A DNA stretch of 64,000 nucleotides from Brachionus manjavacas (taxonomy: Eukaryota > Rotifera > Eurotatoria > Ploima > Brachionidae): positions 1,488,001 to 1,552,000 of the forward strand of contig JAHQIY010000012.1 of assembly GCA_019054805.1 (NCBI GenBank), read 5' to 3'. How positions within the stretch are numbered: position 1 is the first letter of the stretch; each line of letters begins with the position of its first letter. A program made the position numbers and the translations under genes. This document shows positions 23,101-38,100 of the stretch, piece after piece. Below the pieces are notes generated by a model that was not told the origin of the DNA, did not search any database, and saw only the letters and a program-made list of their open reading frames with translations.

Positions 23101-26100
23101 CAAAATATGTTTGTCTAATTTTATTCTAGTAAATTATTTTTTAAAATTATTTCAGTGCTCAGAATTATACCAAGGAAACGCCATACGGTGGAAATTTAGG
23201 AAATCATGCATACATCTTCAATTCGCCCAAAGATTTTCGGTAATATTTAAATAATGTCATGTGTTGAAAATTGCACAAATGGTTCGATACATACAATTTC
23301 TGTGCATTGTAAAATTTTTTTATCAAATGAAAAAAATAATCTAATTTTTTTTTTAGAGAATTTGAATTATTGAGTACATTCATTCAATAAAAAAGGAATA
23401 ATATAATAAAAAAAATCATTTGAAAAAAAGGTTTAATAAATTTTATTGCTAATAAATTTAGAAAAATAAGTGGTTTAAGTTTTTGTGTTTGAATTACTAA
23501 ATGTATCCAATGTTGAAATAATATCGAAAAAGTGTGATGTTTTAAATATTATTTTTCAGTTTCAAAAAAAAATTTAAAGTTAATATTGCAAACATGAAAA
23601 ACTTGTTTTTTTCTATAAATTTTGACTTTGGGTTTGTGATATGATGATCCTTAAAGATAATATTTGTAGTTTAAAAAACTATCTACGCTCTGTTTTCCAT
23701 TTATCATAAATTGAATATTTGTTAAAATGCACCAAACGAAAGTGAATTATCATTCAAGTCAAAATTTTATAAATAACAAAGTCTTTCGTGTCTTGTCAGT
23801 TAGATAAACTATAGTTCACCTGTTGATGGAACAATTCTTATTCTCAGGTTTTATGAACTAGTTCACATAATCAAAAAATTGTTAAACTATTTTGAAATGT
23901 TTTCATTTATTTAGAAAAAAGCTAAAGTCATAATAAAAAAAAAAAATAATTACATAGAAAATTTAAATTTGAGCGGACTAGGTAAATTTTGCGAAATAGA
24001 TGAATCTTTGTCCCCCAAAGTCAAACACTTGAAGGGTGAAAAATTAATTTTAATTTTCATGTCAGTTTCGAGAATTAAGCATTCTATTAAATAGCTTTAT
24101 TCAATTTTTTTACATTTTCTAAAAATTGTTCATCTAAACTATTTTGGTACACCCTAATTCTATTTTGAACAAAAAATTTGGGTGAACCAATAGTTCACAA
24201 AACCTGAGAACAAGATATTTTGGAAAATAAGTGAACTATGGTTCACCTAACCCACTAAATCCAGTTTTTTAATGATTGAATATAAAATTTAATCTAAATG
24301 AATTATTTATCTTTTTACTTTTTGTTTATTTTTTATTTTATTTTAGATTTTTCATATGTTTTTTGTTCTGAAGGAGCATTTGCTCGGTAAAAAATAAATA
24401 AATGAATTATTTAAAAGTTAAAAAAAAATTTTCAATATTTTTTTCAAATAACAAAATAAAAATTAAACTAATTCTATTTCAAATTAAAATGCTTGCATTT
24501 TCAACTTAAAATTATTTCTTTTTTTTTGAAACTGAAAAAAATATTTAAAACATCACACTTTTTCGATATTATTTCAACATTGGATACATTTAGTAATTCA
24601 AATACAAAAAATTAAACCAAGTTATTAAAAAATTGTTTTAATTTATCTTGTAAATTTATTAATAGCTTAAAAACATTTTTAATATTATTTTAGATAAAAA
24701 GATTCATCTCTCATTCTCTTGTCCAATTAGTTTGGATATTTTCTGACCATTTAGTATATTTGAATCTATTACCTTTCAGATAATAATAACTAATAATTTT
24801 TCCCTTTTTCTTATTCTAGAGGATGGCAAAAAAGGAGCTCATTACCTTTTTTTTAATTTTTGAGCTAGGCATTGTAAATTTTCATACAAAAATTCTAAAA
24901 ATTTAAAAAATTAAATTCATTGATTCCAAATGACAAAATTGAGCTAAGATATTATATTTTTGTATGGAAATTCACAATGCCTTTGAGTGACGACTCCGAT
25001 TTGACACAGAGGTTACTGCATCAAGTTGATTATCAAAACCGCATTTACCTTTCAGATGGCCTAAATTTTGATAAATGAGTAAATGTTATTTATACCTTCA
25101 AAAATTTTTATTTTTCACAAAGTACTTTTTAATACAAATATGATTAATTAATGATAATGATTTTTGTTAATTTTTTTTTTCATATTCGGTTTTGTTTTTA
25201 CACAAACTATCTATTTAAGATTTATCTATGCTTAATATGCTCGTCACGCACCGCTCGTTCCTCGCAAATTAAAAAAACAGTCTATCAATAAATTTTTTAT
25301 AAGATTTATTATAAAATAAAATATTATTTTAGAAAATATTTAATCGTGTAGTAAAAATTTCTGCCCATTTGTAGTATAAATTAAGTTGAATAAAATCATC
25401 TGACTTCAAGTTTTTTCTTTTAATAATTTAAGCCAAAATTTTATCTAAACAGAAAATTTTTTAATTGTTAAATCAAATTATTTTCTTTTTTATCTCTGAT
25501 TAAAAAAATGACAAGGAATTTTTTCATTAACTACCGCGATGTCATTTTTGAACTTTTTGGTAAAAAAAATTGGGGTTCTAACTAAACTCTATTAATTGTT
25601 ATTATTTTTTTATAAATATTATTATTTTCTAAAAATTGATGTAAAAATAAAAAAAATTATTATGCACGTAAAATTCATTCTTTTAATTTTTTAACTTATG
25701 ATGATTTTCCCCTTTAAAATAAATAAAATAAGTATAAAAAATAAAACATGCCAGGGTTTAACCAAAACTACATTTTTTATAGATAGAAATCTGTAAAATT
25801 AAATAGTAATTATGACTATGTTAAAAAATGATTTTTTCTTGGTAACTGTTTTAATAACCTTGTTATCAAAGTAGCCACTTTTCAACACATTAAAATTCAC
25901 ATAAATAAAAAATTAAATTTTTTCAGCGTTAGCGAACATGAATTTATGGAATTTTCAGAAATAGAGAATCATGACGATTTTTATTCAGTTGACGAAAAAG
26001 GTTTTGTGCATGTTCAGGACCAGCGTGGATACTTCATTATGTATGACTCTGCTGTAAATGACTTGAAGTAAAAAAAAGAAGCTTAAAATTCGCCAAACTT

Positions 26101-29100
26101 TTTAAAATTTCTTATAGAAAATTAGAAAATGAGCTTCTAATGGTTGCTTCTTATTACATTGCTAAAGATAAAGAAACATTTGACTCTAAATCAGCCAAGA
26201 ACCAGGATGAGTGCATAAATGTAGGTCTGTATTCACATCAAAATGTGGATCGATTTTCGGTTCTTTTAGACATCTGGATCAATGAAGTCAATTTTTTGGA
26301 AATGAAAAAAAATGTTTGTATTTTTTTTGAATAAATTTAAAAACAAATTATAAAAATTTAATTTAGCTTTTGGAAATTTATTTTGAAGTTTACCAGAACA
26401 TATTTGATAAAAATGAGAAGCGAAACATTGCTCAAGTGATTACCAACATAATGCACCAACGAGTTCGCTTTGATTTACAAGCAAACTATTTCTCGCATTC
26501 CTACAGATTAGAGGTGTCATGCTTGTACAAACAGTGTCGAATTCTCAAGCTAATTCTGGACAAAATGATTGATGAAATGCGAAATTACTTGGAAAAAGTC
26601 GAAGATTCTAGCTTTGGTTTACCACTGAGTGTGATCAAGAAAAGACCTGTTAATCTTAGTTCAAACATTTATGGCCAAACACTTAAAAATTTGTATCTCT
26701 TGGAATTCCATCCATGTTTAGCCTCAGCTAGTCGACTTCCTTCGGCTTTCAGTCAATCAATAGAAGTAAGTCTAATTTAATTAAAATATCAAAAGTAACA
26801 ATTTTATATTTAAATTGCAAACAAAATTGCTTTACTATTCAATCGATTAAGAAATAAAATATATTTTTTTCCTTGAATAATCAATTCATTAAACATTTTT
26901 CATTGAAAAGATATTTAATAGAATTAATATTTCGAAGAAAATTTAAAGAGCTAATCTGTATTAAAATCTACAATAAAAAGGAAAAAATATAATTTCAGGA
27001 GTAAGATTTTTTTAATTAATCTCAGAAATCAATCTAAAATGAGTTATAAAAAATAATGTTAATAATTTAGTCAAATTTTGTTACTAATAAAATCATTAAA
27101 ATAATCAAAAAAACAAAGTTTTACAGACAAAAAAAAGAAAAAAAAAGAAGCCTGAAATTGAAAAAGAAATATTATAAAATCGTTTTTTCTTTTTTAAATA
27201 AATCCTCTAAAATTTAAATAAAATAAATGCTAAATACTAATTTAAAAATTAAAAATTTTCTAGTATTTTCAATCAGTTTTTCCCAAAATAAAGCATAATT
27301 TTTTTGAAAAAAAAATTTAAAAAAAAGAATTTATAATTCTATTTATTTGTTAATTGAAACATATATTTAAATTTAAAAATTAAACATTTTTCAACTTAAA
27401 ACAATATTTTTAAATTATTTTTTTTCTAAAAATTCCAACTTTTAATTTTCAGAGTTTATTTTACCAACAGATCTACTAAATCTAATTTAAATTTAAGCTT
27501 TTGTATTTTTTTGAACCAACAAAACAAAAAGATCAGATTTTTTATTCTATCAATTATTATCAATCATTATTTAAATAATTTATTAACAACAGAATTTGAT
27601 TAAATTTAATTTTGATTTCTTTTTTTTGATTTATTTGATTTCTGAGGTTAATTGACAAGATCTAACACCTCAAAATAATTCATCTGAATATTTTTATTAT
27701 TATTATTATATTATTATTATTATTTTATTTCAATGAGCACCTTTAAGGCGATATAAAACAATTAGAAATTAAAAAGTAAAGAAAGTGTTTAGATTAAAGT
27801 AAGATACAAATAAGACAAAAATAAGGGTTTGAGTAAGATTCTGAGAAAATTTCCAATTTAATAAAAATTCGATAATTATTATTCATCTTGTGTTCTATTT
27901 CAGTTTTTTATTTACTTTTTTTCTATTTCATTATCGTAATTTTGTGTATCAAAAAAAAAATATTACATTTTACTTTTTGTTGTAGATTTGTGTAAATAAC
28001 AAGTGAGTTAAAATGTTTTGTACAAACTTTAGAGGTGAAAAAAAATGAAAGGGTAATCGGAGAAATCTGAAATTTTACAAACTTGTTAACTTGTTATTCT
28101 TGTTAATTTTTTTTGGTTTAGATTTCGACTTTTGTATTGGACTTTTCTAGGGCCAAAAACGTATCTGCTACCTTTTGAGCTCTGTGAAAGATCTAATTTT
28201 TTTTTTGGAAAAACAAACCAAACCATCATTTAAGGGATTTTGTACAAATGTACATTGATATAAGATAATTGTGCCCTGCTAATATAAAGCAGACCCGAGG
28301 TTCCATTCGACTTAAAGGATAAAATTTCTTGTAAAAGAGTAAAATAAAGGTCAGGTTGAATATTCTTTTTAAAGCATAAGTGAAAAAGAATGATTTTATG
28401 ATTTTTAAAAAGCTAAAAGGACGAGCTTTAAGCCTGTCTTGGTCATAAGGATTGCATACTTTATTTTTGAGAAAATTAAAACTCAACTTTTGTAAAAAAA
28501 ATTATTTATGGCAATACTCCCCGTTTGCTAATTCAACTACCCTAACCCTTTTCAATAAGCCCGAAACTGCTTTTTTTAAAGGATGATTAAACTCAGACTA
28601 AATTAAACTTTATTTTTGTTAAAAATTTTAAATTTCAACTTTTATAAATTCAATTCTTACTAATATAATAAGTCGAGTATTTTCCTTGATTTTTCATCAC
28701 TCACTTTCACATTTTCTCCATATAGGCATTGTGCATTTCCATACAAAAATTCCAATTCAAAATTTAAATTCTTATTAAAACTGTAGATTATAAAAAATTC
28801 TTTAGTGACATGTCACTAAATTGGGATAATTGCGTTATTTTAAATCAGATTGTATACTTACTTGGAATTGAAAAAAAAATTTTGAATTATAACCACCTAA
28901 TTCAAAATTATTTAAAGTATAATTAAAATTAATGTACAAATGCAAAAAAAAATGAAAAAAATTTGATTTTTAATACTTCCCTGCTAATTAAAATTAATTT
29001 TTATTTGTTAGATTTAGTGAAAAATATTTTGTTTCGTGTTGTTTCATCATCAAAGTTTAAAAAACTCAATTTTGTCAATTTAGATAATTGAAAAAGAAGA

Positions 29101-32100
29101 AATATTACATGTACTGTTAATTTACATAGAATCTCGAATAAAAAAATGTACAAATTACTTAATTTACGTATAAAAATTTTTATTATTGAACAAAATTATT
29201 AATACAAAAAAAGACGTACAAAATTATTAATTTTATGTTTATTTTATTTAGTCAAGTTTAAGTGAAAAAAAAAACCGAATAAAAAAAATCAAAACAAAAA
29301 TTACTTAATTTATAGCCTAAATTACTTAGTTTTTACTTAATTTAATTGTTTTACTAAACAAGACTAAGCCTTATCCTTTCTACCGGATTTGGCTTTTGGT
29401 TCATATTAGAAACTTTTATAAATCAGCTTTCTTGCCTTGGTAAGAAAGTTTTAACTCTTTACATTTTTTTGTAAATCCACAATTTTCCAATCGGAGTTAA
29501 ACATAATTAAAATAATTTAGGCGGTAAATTAAGTAATTTGTACAACAAATTAAGAAAAAATTCAAGAAAATAAAATAAGTGTTTCATTCTAGATATTATG
29601 TCACTTATATTAATAATAATAAAAAAAATTGACTTGCATAACCAAGACGACTTTTTTTTATACATAAAAAAAATATTTTGTGCAATGTTTTAAGTATTTT
29701 AACAGTATAGGTAATGATCGTCCATTGAAAAAGAAATTTATTTTTGTAATTTTTGGGAGATTTGTATGAAAATTCACAGTAACCCATAAATAGTTTTATG
29801 GATAGGCATTACCATGGTTAGATTCTTTCTATGGATACTATTAAATGATTGCATATCTCCCACTTGATTCCTAAAAGCCATTAAGCATTTAAGGGCAATA
29901 TGATCATTAGCGACATTAAAATTTTGTCCATGCAAAGAACCATCGTTCTTCAATCTAAACTAATATACCAAACTGTTTTTCTTTCAAATTTAAATAAAAA
30001 AGAAACATAAATTTTTATGTAAAATAAACAAGGTAAGATTTTTAAAATTTAAAATTAAATAAAAGTCTTAATTATAAGAAATAAGTGATGATATTCATTT
30101 ATTTATATTTTATTTTTTAAAAATCAAAAGACAATATCAAACAAAATAATTAAACATGCTGAACTTAATTTGGTTATGATTCTCTTTAAATTTGTTTCCA
30201 AAATTTCGACAAAAAATAAGTGCATTACAGATATTTAAATTTTTTAAAAAAGATAGCCGAAAAAACTATCAAATGATTTGATTTTTTTTTAACGAGATAG
30301 TTTAAATTTTATCCCTTTTGATTTTAAATAATAAATAATTTATTTAAATTATTCTTTTTTGGACTTTTTTTATTCTGAAATTTATTGAAAAATTTCAAAA
30401 TATTTAGAAAGCTTTTTCCTGTAATTTTTTTCTAAAATAAACTCTTTAACTTGTTCAACTAAATTTTTTGGCAATTATTTTTTAGAAAAAAATTTTCTTT
30501 TTTCTATTCAATTTAAATTAAACTAAATAATTAAAAAACAAAAAATTTTAATCAAAATTAAACCGGTTAAATCAAGCTTTATTAAATCTCTAGTCACACT
30601 TAATACATGTCCCCAAAAGCTAAGTGCAATTTTCCAGCTCCAGGTCAATTATCAGCAAAAGCCAATTTTCTGGCAAAATAAATTTTTTCGAACTAAAAAG
30701 TTTATCAATTCTAGGAATTAATTTACTTCAAATCAATCCAAAATGTCACAGAGAGATTACTTATTGAGCAAAATTTCTATAAAATATATCTAGACAAATT
30801 GGAAAGACTTGATCCACCAGGTTCTGGATTCACGCCTCAGATCCAAAGAGAAATATTTAATGGCACATTTGTCGAGGACCCCAACTTAATGTGTGACTTT
30901 GTGCAACAAGGTCTGAATCAAGTGGAAGAAAAGGCCAAGCACAAGACACGCAAGGAACAGCACGAAGCAGTACTCAAGTTCTTGTCCGACATTCTCGAAA
31001 TGATCACCCTACGGCAGCGTTTGCTAAGCGCTTCATTTGAAACCGAAGTCTTGTCGACTCAGTATCGACGCATGGCCACAGAACTAGGCTTTGAAGAATT
31101 TCACATGTACTTGAGGTACGTGCAATTTGATTTTGCCAAGTATAAAGAAAATGCCGGTGACCCTCCGCCAGTGTTTGTAAGCGAGCTGAGCAATGATGAC
31201 TCGCAAATTGACCGGTATGTGCCCAACAGCTTGTTGCTTGCTATCAGTGAATTAGAAGAAGGTCAAATCGGACGCTTGAGTTTTAAAGCCAAAGAAAATG
31301 TCCAGCATGTAATGAGGCCTGGGGGTTTAGAGAATTTACAGCTAATTGTCAAGCTTCAGCTCTTGCACAACAATGTGCTGATTAGTTCCATTATGCAGGT
31401 CAATGCTTGTTTGTTAAACACCAATTTGGCAGTCAGAAATAGCAAAAATTCAGTTGGCCTAAACAACCCAGCAAATTTTATAGAAGAAGAGTACCATTTG
31501 GTTTAAATTTGGAAAAGAAAAATTAAATTTTTTTTTTCAAGTAAATACAACGAAAATTCAATGTTTGATATCAAACAGTTTATCGGAATGAGTTCCAGTA
31601 CAATAGAAAATCAATCGAATATCAGAATTGCTAATCCAATCTCACGGTTGAAGAAATTTTCAGATGCTTTTGTGTCTGTACAACTAGAGAAGGTAATTCA
31701 AAAAATTCCCATACATTTCAAACTATAAAGTTAATCTCAATATGAAGATTTAAATTAAAAAAAAAATTTTTTTTCTGCTAAAATTTTGAATAAAAGTCTT
31801 AAATTTAAACTAAAATAGAGATGTAAATACCAAAAAAAAAGTCTTTCGAATGTTTCAAAATATTTGAGTATTTTTTTTATTAAAAAGACAATTTTATGCT
31901 CTTATAAAATTAATTTTTAAATATTTTAAAATTTCAAAAATTAAATTTTTGAAAAATTTTAAAACATTTTTGAACCTAGCGAATTTCTAATTGAAAATAA
32001 ATTAGAGATCGTTTTATGTATTAATATTGGGTCTCTTTAAACAAATTTTATTTCTCATTAAAATCAATTTTAATCGTCAATTAAAAAATACAATAAGTGT

Positions 32101-35100
32101 TTTTTCTTAATTAATTAGTTACTAAAGAATTTTTTTTTTTTGAAATTAGGAAAAAAATGCAACGAAAAATTTAATCAAGATAAAATTACAAAAAATTCAC
32201 TTTCGACAAACTAATCAAAATTTTTGTAAAAATTCAAAATAGTTAAAAGACGAAAAAAATCAAAATTTATTTTGTTAAGTCTAAATTATATAAAATTATG
32301 ACTTATATTGAATTAGTCTAAATTTTTCTTTATTTTAAATTTTCTTTCAAAATTTTTGAAATTTTAAATTATTTACAAAATATATTGTAGGATATTTTTG
32401 GTGCTTTTTTCGTCTTTTAATAGAAATATTCATGCGATTTCGTAAAAGAAGCTATGTTTAAAATTTATTTTTTTTTAATTATTAAATTGAAATTAAATAG
32501 CTTACATCAAACATAGTTAGAATGTCTTGTTTTTTTGTTAAAAACAATTCAAGTTTTATTTTCTTTATACTAGTAGGAAAAAACTTTCTTTAAACACGAT
32601 AAAATTTTTGTCAAATTTACTTATATCCTTACTTGATTTCAATTATTATAAAAATAAAAATACTAATTTAAATGCTTTTTAATATCTTAAAATATACTAT
32701 CATTTAATATTTCAAATTGTATCCTTTAAAAAAAAGCCTATCAAAAATGTAGAATAACAACACTTTGTGTGAACTACATTTATTTCCTCTAAATCGATTT
32801 TATTGTATTCATTGACGTTTTATATTTTTAATTTTTTTTGAAGAAAAAAGAAAAAACATTCTAACTAATGTTTGATGTAAGCTATTTAATTTCAATTTAA
32901 TAATTTGAAAAAAAAATAAATTTTAAATTTAAATGCTATTTCGAAATTGTATGAAAATTTTTATTAAAAGACGAAAAAATGCACCAAATATACAATATTT
33001 TTAAAATAAAGAAAAATTTAGACTTATTCGAATAAATCTTTCAAAATAAATTTTGATTTTTTTCGTCTTTTAACTATTGATTACTGTTTAATCAAAAATA
33101 AATTTTAAATAAATAAAGCGCTTTTTTGAAATTGTATGAAAAATTTTTATTAAAAGACGAAAAAATGCACAATCTTATTAATAATTTTTATTAATTTTGC
33201 AAATTCTAATTTTAAAAATTTAGACTAAAAAAAATATGTGTTTTTATGGCACATATAGGAAAAAATTTGATTAAAAATTTTGCTAAATTAAAAGTAAATT
33301 TATGTCTTGGCAACAAAAAAAAAGTCTTGAATGATTTCTTGTACCATTATTTCTGTGTTCAATTTTTTTTAATGAAATCCTTGAATAGAAGAATTAAAAA
33401 AAAATAGTTTTGGCATCCGTACTAGCGGACCCTAATTTTTCAGAAACCGTAACCGTAAATAAATAAATAAATAATAATGATAAATTTACCTTAAATAATG
33501 GTTATCAAAAGAAAATTGATTTAGCATCTAAATTACTAAAATACAATTATATTATCTGATAAATTTTTAAAACTATTCTAAGTCTGTCCAAAAAATTTTT
33601 GTTCTAAATGCCAAAAATTATATAAAACTTTTGTGGTTTTTTTAAATAATAATAGATCTAGATTTAAAAAAATCCTAATAAAACACTAATAAAAACAGGG
33701 ACTGTAAATTTTGAGTATAAAATTTTTTTTACAAAGATTATTTTAATTTAGAATCCTTACCGTGATCTAATGCTAAATGAGTACATAAATCAAAAAGAAT
33801 CCAAAGGCCTGCTTTTATCCAACCCATCGGAAATGGAAAAATTGAAAAGAAACTTGATGATCGACTACGCCAACAATTTTGCCAAGCGTTGTGTACAATA
33901 CTCACTAAGAGCTCAGCTAATTACCCTTTACTACAGCATAACCAAAATTTTGGAGAATTTTCCCAACACCCGTGACAACCACTTTGTGTTCGGTGAACCA
34001 AACGAGAAGCGGAACCAAATGAACACGCGGCAATTGGAAATGGAAGATTCCAACAAGGACAAAACTCAAATAACCGATGAGACAATCGACTACATTCAGT
34101 CGGACCCGCGCACCTTCAAGAAGCGACCGCGAAAACTTTTGTCAGATGATGGCCAAAGAGTGCTCAACCTTTGGTTCATACCACACTACACAGACTTGTT
34201 ACTTTTGTACAAAAAAAACTGCTCAAATGAACAATCTGTAAAGGCGCTCAAGCATTCGGTGAGAATCTTGTCCGCTTTCAACGACATCCTTAATTATTGG
34301 TATGCTAATGCATGCATGAACATAGCTGCTAATACCAGCGCTGCCACCGACTCTTCAATATCATCGGTGCGAAAAAAAATTGATTTTAGCTCTTGGGAAA
34401 ATTCAGGAGGACTCGACACTGAGCTCAATGAGCTTCAGCTTGAAATGAATCAACTTGGTGACCCGTGTGACCCCTGCCAAGTGGTTGAACTGCTCGAAAT
34501 CAAGCGTTCGAGCATGATTCTTCAATATGACTGCGCCATTCGCCATGCAGTGCGTGACATTTTCTTGGCAAATGGAAATATAGAGGCGTTTAGACAAGTC
34601 AATGAAAATATGCACTTTTCTCTTAAGTTTTTGAACGACTATTCTGTCGATACGGATGAAAATGTTTATTTGAATGTACCTGAGCCATTCGATTGCCGCG
34701 ATGAGCAAGCGTCCGAGCTTTTTCCGTGGAGAACTTTTATATCCAAGTAAGAAATTTGTTAATTAGAAATAAATAAGATGGATTAGAAAAATTTGGAAGA
34801 AAAAAATAAAAAAAATAAAAAAATTAGAAATTAATAATTGATAAATTTTTGTTAAAAAAATCTAATGAAATATAAAAATCTTGTAGAACGTTTTTTTACC
34901 TCAGAATAAATAGATTTTAATTTATTTCACAATTACACTTAGTTGAGTAAAAAATTTAGATTAAATTGTTATAAATTTTGTTAAATAAATTTAATATCAT
35001 TATTTTTAATTTAAAAAATTTTTTTTTATCTGAATTTATTAGAAAAAATGTACTAAAATAAAAACTATTCTCTTCAAACAAAAACTTATTAGCAAAAATA

Positions 35101-38100
35101 TGTTTTTTTTTAAATTTTCTATTCTTTTAAATTGATTTTGAATTAATTTAAAATTAAACATACTATTCAGTAATTTTTTTCTCAAATAACTTTATGAACA
35201 TTCTTCTATTAAATTATGAAAAAAATTAATTAAATTTTTTTTTCGACTCAAAAATTTGTGTTAACCAATTGTTTGGGAACAGTTTTTTAATTGTGGAGGA
35301 ATATTTATCTCTATAATTATGAAATTTTAAATAATCCAGAGCTTTATTAGATAAAATCACTTAGTAAGAGCCACTGTGAATGTTCCTTAGAATTTGAGTC
35401 CCATTTTTTAGTAAAGCATTTTTTAATTTTAAAATTTAATTTAATATTTAATATATTCTACAAAAAATTTTAGAAAATTTGGGACATTGTGAATTCTGGA
35501 ACAAAGAACGAAAACAAAAATTTAAAATGAAATAGCTTTTTTACTATCTCTCTTTCCAATAGCTCTGCAATTTAATTTCAATGATCTTTTAATACATTTA
35601 GTTCTTTGCGGACTTGCTGAGTTTTTACGGAGACCTAATTTGGGTGGAACAAAGTTTTATCAGCTGATACATGTTGTAGAGCAATTTTTAGACTCATAGA
35701 AAAAAATTATTTCATTTTAAAATAATTGTTATTTGTTCCAAAATTCACAATGCCACAAATTTTCTCCAATTTTTTGCAGAAAACATATAAAATTTAAATA
35801 AAACTTTGAAATTTTTTTAATAATAATTTTTTATCATAATCAAGTTTTTTCATTTTTAGCTTCTTTTTTTTGTCTAAAATTCAAAATGGCTTCTTGTCTT
35901 TAATTTGTAGAATAATTGTTAAACATAATTTTCTTAATTATAAAACATGTTTTGTATTACATTTTTTAATCGATTTTTAATTAAAATTTTAATTTAAAAT
36001 TGAATTTGATCAGAATCATTAACATTTAATCATTAAATAAATTTTAATATTAGCTTTCTATTTCTAAAAACAAATAGAAGCCATTTATTTTATTTGTTAA
36101 GAGAAAAGAATTGTACACATCGAAGTGAATTTCCTAGAGTTTAGCTCTATTTAACTCTTGAAAGAGCATAAAAAAGTAAATTCGAGATGTGTTGATCGAA
36201 ATACCTTTAATAACTCCTGTGGTCTCTAAAGGGTGGTTCGTGTTTTGTCAGTGACCAGAAATAAAAAATTAATATTATTAAAATTAAATATGTAAAAAAA
36301 TACTTTATTTTTAATTGAGATGAGGCAAAAATTCTGAATAAATGTTTTACTAAAAATCTGGGATTTGATTTCCAATTTTTGTTTGATTTGAAATCAAGCT
36401 TAAAAATTTTCTTTAAGAAAATAAAATTTACTAATGAAAATCAATTAAAAGATACTTCAATTTATTTAGAATATTATTTAATTGAATCAAGTCCGGAACT
36501 TTAGACTCAATCACTGTAAATTTAAAATAATTGAAATTAAAAATTTTGCCTAATATTAATGAAATCACTTAATTATTTAGATTTCGGAAATTCTATCGAT
36601 TTTTTCAGAGAATTTAGCTTTCAAATTTTTTTCTTGGGTTTTTTTTTTTGAAAACACTTTTTAAATATAATTGATTTTTCTTATTTTCAAGCTATCATTT
36701 AATTAAAAAAAAAATTTTTAAACTTTTTTTAGTATTTAAGATATTGTTACAGTATTAATTTGCCTTAAGTATTTAAGTAGTTGCTTTTGTTGTTATTTTT
36801 TAATCAGACAAAATATTGTTAAGCTGTCAAATGCATGGCCATTCCATTTTTTGCTGTTTCAAAATATCTAATATAGTAGAGGGTCTTGTGTAATCTAATG
36901 CCAAAGAAAATAATGCTAAAAATATAAATAACACAAGAAGCACCGAAGTTTTTTATACTTAAAAGATTCGGCGATGTCATTTTGACACATCTTCCATGCT
37001 ATCTATTAAATTGCGAGCTATTTTATTTTACTTTTTTAAAATTAGATTTAAAATTTAAATTTTAATTCTAAAATGAAATTTTCAAAGATTTTTGCTTTCA
37101 GTCGTTTTTTTGCTGTCAACTCATTCTAAGCTATCTTAAAAATTTGGGTCTTGCCTGTTATGTGACCAGCTGGTCACATATTATGTGACCAGTGACTTTT
37201 TGTCGATTTGGTGACCAGATATTTTTTCTGACTGGTCACATATTCACTGGTCACCTAATATGTGACCAGTCAAAATTATTATTAAAATAAAGAATTTTTT
37301 TTTTTTTAATTTTATTATTTAAGTGACCAGTTATTAAATTTATGTGACCTGGTTTTTTATTTATGTGACCAATTTAAATATTAATTTTTTGCTGCAATTT
37401 TCTTTCGTACATTTTTGTACAGCAAATATTAAGCCTAAATCTACTAGTTTGTTAAAAATTTTGTTTTCATCATTCTCGTTTTCCATTTTTTTCTAAATAA
37501 TAGTAAAAACTTTTTGATTATTATTAATGTAACTTCAATTTTACATCATCTCTTAAAAAATTTTCATATTACATCAACAATAATGAAAAAAAATCAAATC
37601 TTGCAAGTATAGTTGCAATTGCAATTATTTTATTATAATTACAATTAAATTTTATCTAATAATAAGAAATAAGAAATTTATGTGACCAAATTGAAAAATT
37701 TTTGTGACCAATTTCAAAATTTTCATGACCAAATGTTTATTTAGGTGACCAGGTTTAACTTATTTTTAAACATTTTTACCTTATAAATAATTTATATTAG
37801 GTGACCAGTGAATATGTGACCAGTCAGAAAAAACATCTGGTCACCAAATCGACATAAAGTCACTGGTCACATAATATGTGACCAGCTGGTCATATAACAG
37901 GCAAGACCCAAAAATTTGATGAAAAATTCAAAAATCTTGAAAAAAAATAATTCAATTTTAAAATGACACAAAGAAAAGAAGCTCTTCAGCGTTGTCCAAC
38001 TATGAATCATTGTTAATGAAAGGGTTTAAAGACAAGAAAGCTTACTATTTTGAAATAAAATATCTGAAAAAAATTTTGGATTTAATTTTGGTAAATAACA

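Larger units (their letters stand above)
20768..23155. other. CCDC162 intron 6
   Basis: 2388 bp holding a minus-strand LINE reverse transcriptase fragment and a Helitron-type helicase remnant (listed separately). The remainder is AT-rich without recognised features. Confidence 0.55.
31693..33751. other. CCDC162 intron 12
   Basis: 2059 bp, dominated by a foldback element (32238-33083) and a LINE tail (33413-33480). Confidence 0.55.

Noticed and set aside
28226-28486. 86-codon minus-strand frame in CCDC162 intron 10
   Set aside because: No motif, no homologous-looking segment and AT-driven Phe/Lys/Leu composition.
34403-34708. 101-codon minus-strand frame
   Set aside because: Shadow of CCDC162 exon 13.
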